From CAYYNQ01 sp964473105 (GTDB taxonomy: Bacteria; Sumerlaeota; Sumerlaeia; MVZB01): DNA of 64,000 nucleotides. The translations under genes and the position numbers were made by a program. Location of the stretch: assembly GCA_964473105.1 (NCBI GenBank), contig CAYYNQ010000103.1, forward strand, positions 1 to 64,000, written 5' to 3'. Positions 38,087-48,168 of the stretch are shown here, piece by piece. Under the pieces are notes generated by a model. It ran no database searches. It saw only the letters and a program-made list of their open reading frames with translations, and was not told the origin of the DNA. Numbering within the stretch: position 1 is the first letter of the stretch; each line of letters opens with the position of its first letter.

Positions 38087-41000
38087 ATGACTCCATCGAG
38101 TACCCTTTTTCGCTTCGAAACAGGCATCAAGCGTGGATTGCCCGATGTTCGGGGCGATGCGGTTGCACGGCAGCTGCACAGACATCTGGGGATTGCGGAC
38201 CTTGGGGTTGAGACACGCGATGTCTTTACCATAGACAATCCACCTCCTAAAGAAGACTGCATAAGATTACAGGACGAATTCACCGATTCGGTCATTCAGG
38301 TTTCTGGATCACCGCGGCTGGAGGCTGAACCCTTCGATTGGATTTTGGTCATTGGTTTCCGTCCGGGCGTTACTGACAACGTTGGCCGTTCGGCGCGGAG
38401 CGCATGCTTGTCGTTGACCGACCGAGCATCTGATGATCCAGTTTCCATCCACACATCGACCGTTTATATCTTCCGTGGTGACGGGCTTCACGCGGGCATG
38501 ATCGAACGTATCGGTTATGATTTTCTTGCCAATCCCCTGATCGAGACGATCGATGTCTATGGTTGGGATGACTGGCAGGCAGGCCGTCCGGAGGCCTTTG
38601 TCCCGCGTATGGACACAGATGAGTCCATACAGATTCGGCGTTATGACCTCTCGGGTTCTGACGAGGATCTGTTGGGAATCAGCCGGGAAGGGACTCTGGC
38701 TCTCAGCCTTGACGAGATGAGGGCGATCCGTGATTATTTTGCCGATGCCGGGGTCTGTGAAATCCGCCGTTCAAAGGGCTTGGATCACCAGCCAACCGAT
38801 GTTGAACTGGAAATGCTTGCTCAGACCTGGAGCGAACATTGTAAACACAAGATCTTTGCCGCGGATATCGATTACATCGACGAGACAGGCCGTCAGGATG
38901 TGATTCACGGGTTGTTCAAGACTTATATACGTGAGGCGACTGAACATGTTGGTCGACGGGTTCCGTGGCTTGTTTCGGTATTTGTCGATGATGCCGGGGT
39001 GGTTGAGTTCAATGAAAAATATGACCTTGCATTCAAAGTTGAGACTCACAATTCACCCAGTGCACTCGAACCTTATGGCGGGGCCATGACGGGCATTGTC
39101 GGATGTAACCGTGATCTACTTGGAACGGGACTCAGTTCCGAGATCATGGCCAATGTCTGGGGATACTGTTTTGCTTCTCCATCAACCCCGGATAACTCCG
39201 TTCCAGAAGGGGTGCTTCATCCGGCTCGACTACGGGACAATGTACACAAGGGTGTGATTGATGGGGGTAACCAGAGCGGCATACCCTATGCGACAGGTTG
39301 GGAGTTTTTCGATGATCGTTACCAGGCAAAACCACTGGTTTATTGTGGTTCGGTGGGAATCTTGCCACGGAATCTCCCGGACGGGCGTCGCTCCGGGACC
39401 CCGAAGAAACCCAATTCGGGGGATCATGTGGTGATGATTGGAGGCCGGATCGGCAAGGACGGGATCCACGGGGCGACATTCAGCAGCGAGGAATTGCATG
39501 GTGCATCTCCTGTTCAGGCCGTCCAGATCGGAGATCCGATCACCCAGAAGAGAATGAGCGATTTTCTGGTCGAGGCGCGGGATGCCGGGTTATATTCTGC
39601 AATTACGGACAATGGCGCAGGCGGACTCAGTTCATCGGTTGGTGAAATGGCAGCGGGGTGCGGCGGTGTAGAGATCGAATTGAAGAATGCACCACTTAAG
39701 TATACGGGCCTTCAGCCTTGGGAGATATGGTTAAGCGAGGCGCAAGAACGAATGTCGCTGGCTGTGCCGCCTGACAAACTAGATGCACTGGAGAATCTTG
39801 CGCGCTGTCGTGATGTCGAGTTGAGTGTTCTTGGGCGCTTCAACAGTTCTGGTTATCTTCACCTTCGATATGATGGAGAGACCGTGGGCTGGGTGGACAT
39901 GGATTTTCTTCATGACGGATGCCCAAAAATGAGACTGAAGGCGGTCTGGAGGCCGCCGTATTACCCCGCTCCGGACTGGCCTGATGATCATCGACTTGGT
40001 GATAGCCTTCGTGGTTTACTGGGCAGGTTGAATATTGGATCCAAGGAGCAAAAGTGCCGCCAGTATGACCACGAGGTCCAAGGGCGGACCATCATCAAGC
40101 CTTTCGTTGGTAAAAGAAGGGACATCCCTTCGGATGCAACCGTGATGCTGGTTGATCATGCATCTGAGGATGGAGTTGTGATCAGCCGTGCACTGCATCC
40201 CCACCTTGCTGACCTTGACACCTATCACGCAACGGCTTGTTCGCTGGATGAAGCCGTAAGACGAATCGTTGCTGTGGGCGGGCGGCACGATCGGGTTGCA
40301 GCACTGGATAACTTTTGCTGGCCTGATCCGGTCTTGTCGCCATTGACACCTGACGGCTCATATAAACTGGCTCAGCTTGTCCGGGCAAACCAGGCGCTAT
40401 ACGATACCTGCATTGCGCTGGACCTGCCCCTGATTTCAGGTAAAGACTCGATGAAGAACGATTCAACGCGCAGTGGAAAAAAAATCTCGATCCCGCCCAC
40501 CCTATTGATTTCAGCTATCAGCAGGACGGATGATGTGCGGCGATGTGTGACACTTGAGGCAAAGATGGCCGGTGACGTGGTTTATGTTGTCGGTATAACC
40601 CGGGCCGAGTTGGGAGGCAGCGAGTTGGCCTGGATGCTGAATGATCGTGAAGTTGTCAACGATCCGGGAATCAGTCGATATCCCGGTGATCGGGACACCC
40701 CCCCAAGAATCGGCGGAGAGGTCCCAAAACTTCAAGTTGAATTGGCAAGGGACATTTATTCTGCAGTCGAGGCAGCGATTTCTGGCGGGGTGTTGCGCAG
40801 CGTCCATGCGCCGGGGCTGGGGGGATTGGCCACCGGCTTGGCAATGATTGCCATGGGTGGTGAATTCGGTCTGGACCTGTATACAGAAAATATCCCCGTT
40901 CAGCGTGGGGATGGTGAAATATCGATTGCAGGTAAAGGGGGACTCAGCCATACGGAGATCCTGTTCAGCGAATCACCTGCGCGGTTCATCCTGACGGTCG

Positions 41001-41179
41001 ATCCTCTCCATGTCGAACGTCTGGAAAACCTTTTGAGGCATGTTCCGCATGGAGCCGTAGGTTATGTCAGTGATCATGGCAGGTTGAAGTTTGTTGATAA
41101 TGAACTGAAGGTGCTGGTGGATGAATCAGTGATCGAGCTCAAGAATACATGGAAGAATTCCTTGCCGGATAAAGTATGA
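38087..41179 (+). CDS. purL: Phosphoribosylformylglycinamidine (FGAM) synthase, large subunit with PurS-like N-terminal region
   Basis: PurL makes FGAM in the fourth purine step, using ammonia from PurQ. The first ~220 residues look like two PurS-like halves (VRGDAVARQLHRHLG about residue 22, then FRPGVTDNVGRSARSA about 93). They are followed by the usual linker QTWSEHCKHKIF, VETHNSPSALEPYGGAMTGIVG, GGRIGKDGIHGATFSSEEL and a second PurM-like lobe with LPLISGKDSMKNDS. The length of 1030 is intermediate between the ~740-residue PurL of the PurS/Q system and the ~1300-residue single-chain form, as in some groups with a separate PurQ. The stop overlaps purQ by four bases. Confidence 0.93.
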   Translation: MTPSSTLFRFETGIKRGLPDVRGDAVARQLHRHLGIADLGVETRDVFTIDNPPPKEDCIRLQDEFTDSVIQVSGSPRLEAEPFDWILVIGFRPGVTDNVGRSARSACLSLTDRASDDPVSIHTSTVYIFRGDGLHAGMIERIGYDFLANPLIETIDVYGWDDWQAGRPEAFVPRMDTDESIQIRRYDLSGSDEDLLGISREGTLALSLDEMRAIRDYFADAGVCEIRRSKGLDHQPTDVELEMLAQTWSEHCKHKIFAADIDYIDETGRQDVIHGLFKTYIREATEHVGRRVPWLVSVFVDDAGVVEFNEKYDLAFKVETHNSPSALEPYGGAMTGIVGCNRDLLGTGLSSEIMANVWGYCFASPSTPDNSVPEGVLHPARLRDNVHKGVIDGGNQSGIPYATGWEFFDDRYQAKPLVYCGSVGILPRNLPDGRRSGTPKKPNSGDHVVMIGGRIGKDGIHGATFSSEELHGASPVQAVQIGDPITQKRMSDFLVEARDAGLYSAITDNGAGGLSSSVGEMAAGCGGVEIELKNAPLKYTGLQPWEIWLSEAQERMSLAVPPDKLDALENLARCRDVELSVLGRFNSSGYLHLRYDGETVGWVDMDFLHDGCPKMRLKAVWRPPYYPAPDWPDDHRLGDSLRGLLGRLNIGSKEQKCRQYDHEVQGRTIIKPFVGKRRDIPSDATVMLVDHASEDGVVISRALHPHLADLDTYHATACSLDEAVRRIVAVGGRHDRVAALDNFCWPDPVLSPLTPDGSYKLAQLVRANQALYDTCIALDLPLISGKDSMKNDSTRSGKKISIPPTLLISAISRTDDVRRCVTLEAKMAGDVVYVVGITRAELGGSELAWMLNDREVVNDPGISRYPGDRDTPPRIGGEVPKLQVELARDIYSAVEAAISGGVLRSVHAPGLGGLATGLAMIAMGGEFGLDLYTENIPVQRGDGEISIAGKGGLSHTEILFSESPARFILTVDPLHVERLENLLRHVPHGAVGYVSDHGRLKFVDNELKVLVDESVIELKNTWKNSLPDKV

Positions 41180-42003
41180 ATATGAACCACGGAAAACCCA
41201 GGGCGTTGGTGATGACCGGTTTCGGCCTGAATTGTGAACGTGAAACTGCCCATGTCTTGCGACTGGCCGGTGCTGAAGTTGACCTGAGACACCTCAACGA
41301 TTTGGTAGACCATCCTGAGTGTCTTGCAAACTACGGCTTACTTGCCTTCATTGGTGGATTTAGTTATGGAGATCATATTGCTGCTGGTCGTGCTCTGGCA
41401 ATCCGGATGAAGTATGGTCTGGCGGATCCCCTTGGGGGTTTTGTTCATCGTGGGGGTCTTGTCATTGGAATCTGCAATGGGTTCCAGGTTCTGGCAAAAC
41501 TAGGCCTGCTTCCGGGATTCGAACCCTTTGGAAAGGATGTTGATCAACAGGTGACACTTACTCACAATGACTCGGGTGTATTTCGCAATGACTGGGTTCG
41601 GTTGAGGGTGAATCCCGATAACCCATGTGTTTTTACGCGAAACCTGAACGTCCTAGATCTGCCAATACGTCATGGTGAAGGGAAATTTGTCGTGAAGGAC
41701 GACTCCATTCTTAAGCGTTTAAGGGAATGCAACCAGATTGTTTACCGGTATGCCGATGACTCGGGTGAACCCACGCAGGGGTTTCCGGAAAACCCCAACG
41801 GATCGGTGGATGCAATTGCGGGGATTTGTGACCCTACTGGACGGATCTTCGGAACCATGCCGCATCCCGAGGCGGCAATCCTGCCGGCTCATCATCCTGA
41901 TGCGCCGGCTTGCCGTGCCTTGGGCAAGTCCGAACCCGTGGCACAGGGGTTGAAGATATTCCGCAATGCAGTGGATTACATGGAGTCGCATATGCCCGCA
42001 TGA
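41176..42003 (+). CDS. purQ: FGAM synthase glutaminase subunit
   Basis: This class I glutamine amidotransferase subunit feeds ammonia to PurL. The nucleophile elbow is GLVIGICNGFQVLAKLG with Cys100, and the His-Glu pair is in GTMPHPEAAI. An N-terminal FGLNCERE segment and RHGEGKFV are also conserved. The 275 residues are slightly longer than typical Bacillus-type PurQ (~230). Its ATG overlaps the purL stop (ATGA), so stoichiometric coupled translation is likely. No separate purS gene is seen; the fused N-terminal part of PurL probably replaces it. Confidence 0.95.
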   Translation: MNMNHGKPRALVMTGFGLNCERETAHVLRLAGAEVDLRHLNDLVDHPECLANYGLLAFIGGFSYGDHIAAGRALAIRMKYGLADPLGGFVHRGGLVIGICNGFQVLAKLGLLPGFEPFGKDVDQQVTLTHNDSGVFRNDWVRLRVNPDNPCVFTRNLNVLDLPIRHGEGKFVVKDDSILKRLRECNQIVYRYADDSGEPTQGFPENPNGSVDAIAGICDPTGRIFGTMPHPEAAILPAHHPDAPACRALGKSEPVAQGLKIFRNAVDYMESHMPA

Positions 42004-42173
42004 AAAACCGTCTTCAGAGACAGGGGGGAATGCAAGATCGCCCAAGGATGAGGGCTGCTGCAATTCATGGAGCTGGTGCAGCGCGGGATTCATCGAGAGT
42101 ACACGGTTGTTGTGGGTATTAAACTATGGAGCCCCATGGTATCTGGGAAAGTTCAACTAGATTGTCCCAATCA

Positions 42174-43244
42174 TTATTCAGCCCTGAATAGTTCGGCTGC
42201 CAGTTTTTTTGCCATGATCCCCCCGATTATACGGTGGGCTTTGGCGTTCGGGTGCCCGTCACCCACGACACGGAAAAGGGTGTTACCCGACCCCCCAAAA
42301 AATGGATAAAGATCGACGTAATCGATATCGAGTTCATCACACCATGCCGAGACCTTCTCATGGATCGAGTGATACGGATAGGTTTCATCGAGCGATCGAC
42401 TGAAATCAGGGAGTATGAAAACAGAAAGCCCGGTATCGGTCGAGATACATAGTTTCTGGATTTCCTTGAGGGCGGTTCTCGATGTTTTCCACTTCGGGCT
42501 TCCGGATTCAAAACCCAGATTATATTCGAAGGTACCCTTGTAAACATCAAGTTCAAAGAAATCCTCCTTGAGAACTACCTCATTGACAATGCATTTTAGA
42601 CGTTCTAGAACCCAGAAACGGCAGTTCCCGTACTGCTTTCGGGGCGCAACCGGTACGGTAATCTGCGGTTCGGCATCATTCATCACATAGCCCAACACGA
42701 CGTGGTCAAACCGGTATCTTTCGCTCATTTTACTCAGTAGCGCCAGCTCTTGAACCGTGTTGTAGCCCGGGATACCCGCATTGAAGGTCAGCACGGAGGT
42801 TGTCTCCCTGTCTTGGTTGAGCAACCCTTCCACGACAGACGAAAATATCTCCTCCCTCTCATTCAAAGCCCAGCCGAAGGTATATGAGTCACCAATGAAC
42901 AGAACATGTTTGATCCCGGCTGTCATTTCACAGGGGATCATCCTTCCGCGGAAGCCCTGATCATTAATATGGTAACTAAAGTATTGCGATACATCTTCGA
43001 GGTATTCAAGGGTTCCTGTAATGCCCGGGATGAAATCGTATTCCCTTGGGTTGCCCGGGAGCAGGACCCATTGGTTGCTTTGGTATTGCCCGACTGCATT
43101 CCGGTATTTCGCGCAGATGTGGATGCGAAATACAAATTCAGCGAACATAAGGCCGATCAGCGACGCTGCAGCAAGCAAAATCAACCGGTTACGCACTTGA
43201 TTGGATTTTTTGAGGCATACAGCCTGTGGTCTTGAGTCAGACAT
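42174..43244 (-). CDS. Membrane-anchored SGNH/GDSL-like hydrolase
   Basis: A transmembrane helix at about 21-38 is followed by an SGNH hydrolase-like domain: block I IGDSYTFG (117-124, Ser120), a NAGIPGYN block, YVMNDAEP as block III, and DGHPNAKAH near the end carrying the Asp-x-x-His pair. SGNH proteins next to glycan genes often O-acetylate or de-acetylate polysaccharides or lipids; this one is not in a glycan cluster, so the substrate is open. I chose the ATG at 43244: it overlaps the gyrB stop by eight bases (ATGTCTGA), so translation is probably coupled to gyrB. A longer frame to 43307 would lie inside gyrB. Confidence 0.8.
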   Translation of the reverse strand: MSDSRPQAVCLKKSNQVRNRLILLAAASLIGLMFAEFVFRIHICAKYRNAVGQYQSNQWVLLPGNPREYDFIPGITGTLEYLEDVSQYFSYHINDQGFRGRMIPCEMTAGIKHVLFIGDSYTFGWALNEREEIFSSVVEGLLNQDRETTSVLTFNAGIPGYNTVQELALLSKMSERYRFDHVVLGYVMNDAEPQITVPVAPRKQYGNCRFWVLERLKCIVNEVVLKEDFFELDVYKGTFEYNLGFESGSPKWKTSRTALKEIQKLCISTDTGLSVFILPDFSRSLDETYPYHSIHEKVSAWCDELDIDYVDLYPFFGGSGNTLFRVVGDGHPNAKAHRIIGGIMAKKLAAELFRAE

Positions 43245-45801
43245 CCAGGTTTCGGACTTCGGGTGCATTCTGCTGGATGAATCGGCGACGTGGGTCGACC
43301 TCGTCACCCATCAGGATTGTGAAGATGTTGTCAGCTGGTGGGAAGTCTTCAATCCTGACCTGAAGCAGTCGGCGGGTGGCCGGATCCATCGTGGTTTCCC
43401 AAAGCTGTGGGGGGTTCATTTCACCCAGACCCTTATAGCGCTGCACTGAAACACCCTTGCCTCCGATTTCACGGACACGCTCAAGCAGTTCGGGAAGCGA
43501 GTCGGCCACCAGTGTCCGGTCATCTTTGTCTAGGACCAAAAGCGGGTGGTACTCCTCGAACGGGTTGTCAGGATCAATTTCGATGTCAGCCGGGACAATC
43601 AGGATGGCCGGGATACCAAGTCCCTCGATTCGATTGAATATGGATTCAATTACGGCGGATTCAGGGTATTCAACGGTATCATGCCGGATGCGCGGTTTCT
43701 CATCCATCTCGGCACTTTCGACCAGATCCTGCTGCTCGAGCCCGGATCTTTCAGCCTCAATACGTTCCATTTCCAAGGCTTCTTGCCTGTCGATCAGTGT
43801 CGCCTGTTCCTCCTCGGAATAAGCCACGCACATCTCCTCACCAACCTTGACCTGAAAACGTGGCAATCGTCCACCATCGTTGCGCAGGTCAATCATTTTG
43901 GAAAGCGGAAGGCCCTTTCGCTGGACGATCGCACCCAGTTTTGTTAGCTCGATAATATCTTCCATCAGGTCCCGTAGTTTCTTGCCCGTGATCGTCACCG
44001 GTTTCTTTCCGTTCGTACCGCGGTTCTGATATTGGATTGTGGTTTTATCCAGCGCAAGATCCAGTAGGAACCGGTCGCGTTGCTCGTCGTTGTCAAGATA
44101 TTGCTCCTGACGACCTTTCTTGACTCGATAGAGCGGAGGCTGCGCTATATAGATATAACCATCCTCGATCAGTTCACGCATCTGCCGGAAGAAGAAGGTC
44201 AGCAGCAGGGTGCGAATATGTGCTCCGTCAACATCGGCATCGGTCATGATGATGATTTTGTGGTAACGTAGCTTTCCGAGGTCGAAATGTTCCTTGCCGA
44301 TCCCGGTTCCCAGCGCGGTGACCATTGTGCGGATCTCATTATTATTCAGGATGCGATCGATGCGCGCCTTTTCGACATTGATGATTTTTCCACGCAACGG
44401 GAGAATGGCCTGATAGTGGCGGTCACGGCCCTGTTTTGCCGAACCCCCGGCGGAGTCACCCTCGACCAGATAAAGTTCGCACAATTCCGGGTCCTTCTCG
44501 CTGCAGTCGGCGAGTTTCCCGGGTAGCGATGTTATATCCATCACGGACTTACGGACAATCTCGCGGGCCTTGCGGGCGGCAATTCGGGCCTCCGCTGCCA
44601 TGATAACCTTCTGGATGATCTTTTTTGCGACCGATGGATGTTCTTCCATATACTCGATTAGGGCCTCTTGCGAGACCTGGGCCACCCATCCCTCGACCTC
44701 GGGGTTGAGCAGACGCCCCTTATTTTGGCCCTCGAACTGGGGATTTGAGATTTTGATCGAGATCAGAGCGTTGAGTCCCTCACGCATGTCCTCGCCGGTG
44801 AGCTTGGTGCCTTTGAGTTTTTTTGACAGATCGTTGGAATTGGAGTAGTTGTTGATGGCGCGCGTCAGTGCGCTACGAAATCCTGTCAGGTGTGAACCTC
44901 CGTCGCGTGTATTGATATTGTTGGCGAAGGTCATTACGTTTTCATCGAAGTTTTCGTTGTATTGAATAGCGACCTCAATTTCCATGGTCTCCTTTTGGGT
45001 TTCCTCGGACTGCCGGTCGCGCCGTTGGAATTCGCGTGTCTTGTGGAAGTGAATTGGGCGTGGATGGACGACCTTACGGGCTGCATTGAGGTGTTTGAGG
45101 AACTCCACGATCCCGCCGGCGTATTTCCAGGTATCCTCTTTGCCCCTGCGTTCGTCCGTGAACGAAATCGTGATGCCCGCATTCAGGAAGGCCAACTCGC
45201 GAAATCGGGCGGCCAGCGTGTCGTAGTTGAACTCAAGGGTCTCAAAGATATCGGGATCCGGCTTGAAACGGATCAGCGTGCCGGTTTTTTTTGACCGGCC
45301 GATCTTTTTCAGCGGCTCGGCAGCAATGCCCCGCTCAAATTTCATGTAGTGGATGGCCCCCTCGCGCTTGACCTCGACCTCGAGGGTTTCGGTCAGGAAA
45401 TTCACAACCGAGACACCGACCCCGTGCAGGCCCGCGGAATACTGGTAGGCATCATTGTCGAACTTTCCACCGGCATGGAGTTTTGTCATCACAACTTCAA
45501 GCGTTGACTTGCTGCGGACCTTCTTGTGTTTTTCGACGGGGATCCCGCGCCCATTATCCGAGAGTGAGATCGAGTTGTCATAGTGGATCGTTATGTCGAT
45601 CCGGTCGCAGAACCCTGCCATGGCCTCGTCTATCGAGTTGTCGATAACTTCCCAGACAAGATGGTGCAAGCCCAGCGATCCGGTGTTGCTGATATACATC
45701 GCGGGCCGCTTGCGAACGGCTTCGCGGCCCTCTAGAACCTGAATATTATTGGCGGTGTAACTGCCGGTCCGTTTTGTTTGGGCGGCGCTCCGAGTGGCCA
45801 T
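43237..45801 (-). CDS. gyrB: DNA gyrase subunit B
   Basis: GyrB is the ATPase subunit that introduces negative supercoils with GyrA. Seen are the GHKL ATPase motifs VIDNSIDEAMAGF and DNGRGIPV, the transducer, and the TOPRIM domain with YLVEGDSAGGSAKQGRD and MTDADVDGAHI, ending in QRYKGLGEMNP and the usual PRRRFIQQNA tail. An extra segment of ~200 residues lies between the YIAQPPLYRV strand and QRYKGLGEMN, as in E. coli-type GyrB, making 854 residues. AAAGG precedes the ATG. gyrA is not in the window. The SGNH gene overlaps its stop. Confidence 0.97.
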   Translation of the reverse strand: MATRSAAQTKRTGSYTANNIQVLEGREAVRKRPAMYISNTGSLGLHHLVWEVIDNSIDEAMAGFCDRIDITIHYDNSISLSDNGRGIPVEKHKKVRSKSTLEVVMTKLHAGGKFDNDAYQYSAGLHGVGVSVVNFLTETLEVEVKREGAIHYMKFERGIAAEPLKKIGRSKKTGTLIRFKPDPDIFETLEFNYDTLAARFRELAFLNAGITISFTDERRGKEDTWKYAGGIVEFLKHLNAARKVVHPRPIHFHKTREFQRRDRQSEETQKETMEIEVAIQYNENFDENVMTFANNINTRDGGSHLTGFRSALTRAINNYSNSNDLSKKLKGTKLTGEDMREGLNALISIKISNPQFEGQNKGRLLNPEVEGWVAQVSQEALIEYMEEHPSVAKKIIQKVIMAAEARIAARKAREIVRKSVMDITSLPGKLADCSEKDPELCELYLVEGDSAGGSAKQGRDRHYQAILPLRGKIINVEKARIDRILNNNEIRTMVTALGTGIGKEHFDLGKLRYHKIIIMTDADVDGAHIRTLLLTFFFRQMRELIEDGYIYIAQPPLYRVKKGRQEQYLDNDEQRDRFLLDLALDKTTIQYQNRGTNGKKPVTITGKKLRDLMEDIIELTKLGAIVQRKGLPLSKMIDLRNDGGRLPRFQVKVGEEMCVAYSEEEQATLIDRQEALEMERIEAERSGLEQQDLVESAEMDEKPRIRHDTVEYPESAVIESIFNRIEGLGIPAILIVPADIEIDPDNPFEEYHPLLVLDKDDRTLVADSLPELLERVREIGGKGVSVQRYKGLGEMNPPQLWETTMDPATRRLLQVRIEDFPPADNIFTILMGDEVDPRRRFIQQNAPEVRNLDV

Positions 45802-46247
45802 GATCTGCCTTTCTGCCGAAAAAATTCAGGCCTGATATAAACGATTATCCATGTTTCTGCATGACAGGAACGAGCCTGTCAGTCATTTGATCAAGCGCAG
45901 CGTTGAACCATGTTTTTTCACCAGATTTTTAACGGGTCCTGCGCTTGGGCCCGGTCGTTTTTGAGTCGGATTGATACCAGCTTTCGGGGCATACGGTAAC
46001 ATTACAAATTCCGTCCCTGCCGATCCATTATTTATTAAACCCCGAATTCTGGTCTATGTCAAGATAAAGGCTGGGGCAAAATGAGTCGTATCATAATATA
46101 AATCAGTAATATAAGGTTAATATAGGATCCGTGTGCAAACAATGGTTCGGCCGGTTTGGTCCGGATGAAAAGAATCCGTAAAAAGTCAAAACCTGAATAG
46201 AGAATAAATAGCGAAAATTCCTGGGGTCCTGGAAGAGAATATCAGGG
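45802..46247. other. 446-base AT-rich spacer upstream of gyrB
   Basis: The spacer lies between the gyrB start and the 3' end of the oppA-like gene, both on the minus strand. It is visibly richer in A/T than its surroundings (especially 46020-46130) and should hold the gyrB promoter. No gene, repeat or clear terminator is seen. Confidence 0.5.
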
Positions 46248-47870
46248 CTATTCGGATAACGGGTTCCATTCGATATTTCCAAACTGGACCTGACCGACCG
46301 AATTGATTTTCAGTCCGGAGATCAGGGGGGTGACCAGATACGGTGTCTTGTAATAATAAATCGGAGCAATCGGCTGCTCACTGATAAAATATTCCTCGGC
46401 CCTCCTCAGGATTTTCATGCGTTCTTCATTGTCCCCTTCCGACTTTGATATTTCCAATAACCGGTCAAATTCATCATTCTTCCAGTGGGCCGTATTGTTT
46501 TGGCTACGGGAATCATACATTTCCAGAAAATTGATGGGATCGGCGAAATCGGCCACCCATCCCGCCCTCGCAATGTCGAAATTGCCTTTCTGTTTGTTGT
46601 CGAGCACAACCTTGAACTCTTGGTTCTCGATCCGGACTTCAATTCCTAGCTCCCGGCTCCAGACTTCCTGGACAACCTGGGCGATCTTGCGGTGACCCTC
46701 ATCGGTGTTGTACAGATAGGTCAATTCAGGAAACCCCTTTCCTCCCGCATAACCCGCTTGGCTGAGTAACTGACGTGCTGAGTCGAAATTGGCATCTGGA
46801 TATGGCATCAGGAAGCTGTTGTCTGGGGATGGTTTGTAAAGCTTTGGTGGGCAGAGCGTAAAGGCGATCTTTTCCCCCGCGCGGGTGACACCTTTGACGA
46901 TATCCGTGCGGTTGATGGCCATGGCTAGTGCACGGCGAACATCCGGATTATTGAGCGGTGGTTTCTGGCAATTGAATTCCAGATAATATGTGGCGATTGC
47001 GGATGAGGATTTCAGGTCGGGCAGGGTCTTCAGGCGGTCGAGTTGCTCGCGCGGGACATCTTGGTTCATGTCCAATTCACCATTTTCGTAGGCGATCAGG
47101 GCAGTCGATGAATTCTGGATCATGCGAAACTCGATCTCTTCCAGTGTTTCGGGGTTGAAATTCCAATAATCGGGGTTTTTCTTCATTTTTATCGAGAATC
47201 CGGGTCTGTATACAGCCAAGGTAAATGCTCCGTTCCCGACATAGCTTTCCACGTCCAGCGACCACTTTTGCGGGAGAGCCTCGACTTGGCGCCGATTCAC
47301 GGGAAAGTAGATATGGTGCGCAAGCATCTGGGTGAAGAATGGAGCCGGGGACTTGAGTCGTACCCACAGGATTTTAGGTGCAATAGCCTTTACGCCAACT
47401 TTCGATGCATCTAATTTCGGATTGTTATAATATTCCTTGGCGCCCTCAATATAGAAAAGCATATAGGCGTATTCTGCCCCGAACTCTGGGTTGAGGACCC
47501 GTTCGATCCAGTTGAAGTAAAAGTCATCGGATGTAACCGGGTCACCGTTGGACCACTTCGCATCGCGTAGCGCGAAGTTGTATGTTAGTCCATCGGGGCT
47601 GACCGTCCAGTCTTCAACCATTGCATTCTGTAGTTCCCCGTTGTCGGAAACTTTGAATAAACCTTCGATCAGGCAGGAAACGGCACGTGCGGACGGGATA
47701 TCCGTGCCCAGCGCAGGATCCATTGACCGGGGATCGGCTCCTAGATTGAAAACGGCGGTATTCCGGGCTCTCCGTTCAGCACGCGGATCGGGTTGCCTGC
47801 AGCCCGCGAATCCGACCAGGAACATTGCTATGAGAATGATCCGGAGCAAGATTGGGGGGTAGTGCTGCAT
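46248..47870 (-). CDS. Oligopeptide ABC transporter substrate-binding lipoprotein (OppA/DppA family)
   Basis: A lipoprotein signal ends in VGFAGC, so the protein is anchored to the membrane by a lipidated cysteine. The SBP family 5 pattern follows: FNLGADPRSMDPALGTD, EGLFKVSDNGELQNAMVEDW, DGLTYNFALRDAKWSNGDPVT, VRRALAMAINRTDIV and a C-terminal APIYYYKTPYLV. This layout binds oligopeptides, with OppA-like length. The Met at 47870 has GGAGG six bases upstream, so I prefer it to the one at 47882. The membrane and ATPase subunits are absent from the window, which is common for orphan binding proteins. Confidence 0.92.
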   Translation of the reverse strand: MQHYPPILLRIILIAMFLVGFAGCRQPDPRAERRARNTAVFNLGADPRSMDPALGTDIPSARAVSCLIEGLFKVSDNGELQNAMVEDWTVSPDGLTYNFALRDAKWSNGDPVTSDDFYFNWIERVLNPEFGAEYAYMLFYIEGAKEYYNNPKLDASKVGVKAIAPKILWVRLKSPAPFFTQMLAHHIYFPVNRRQVEALPQKWSLDVESYVGNGAFTLAVYRPGFSIKMKKNPDYWNFNPETLEEIEFRMIQNSSTALIAYENGELDMNQDVPREQLDRLKTLPDLKSSSAIATYYLEFNCQKPPLNNPDVRRALAMAINRTDIVKGVTRAGEKIAFTLCPPKLYKPSPDNSFLMPYPDANFDSARQLLSQAGYAGGKGFPELTYLYNTDEGHRKIAQVVQEVWSRELGIEVRIENQEFKVVLDNKQKGNFDIARAGWVADFADPINFLEMYDSRSQNNTAHWKNDEFDRLLEISKSEGDNEERMKILRRAEEYFISEQPIAPIYYYKTPYLVTPLISGLKINSVGQVQFGNIEWNPLSE

Positions 47871-48168
47871 GGAAACCTCCATTAATTCGTGAATTAAGCG
47901 CGGATCCCACGGAGCCCGGGGAAATCCACTTCCAGACTATACTGGTCTGGGGCGTTCATTCAATTCCGATCAATCGCGAGGGACCCTTTCGTGAGAATCT
48001 TGACCTCTCACTATGAATCTATTGCAATTGTGGCCCTCAGTATGCAGTGACTCGGGAATGACACCCTCGACCGTGTGGAGCACATGAAACTTTTCTAGAC
48101 AAAGAGGCCTGTGAATCGAGAGACTGGGTGTTCTTGATTATGGATCAATATTGGCGGAAAGGGTCAGG

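Noticed and set aside
37729..38295. 188-codon minus-strand frame upstream of and overlapping purL
   Set aside because: It runs into the purL start with low-complexity residues and no family pattern; it is an antisense shadow.
42018..42160. Short frames downstream of purQ
   Set aside because: They have no ribosome site and no recognisable residues, and the region is less than 200 bases.
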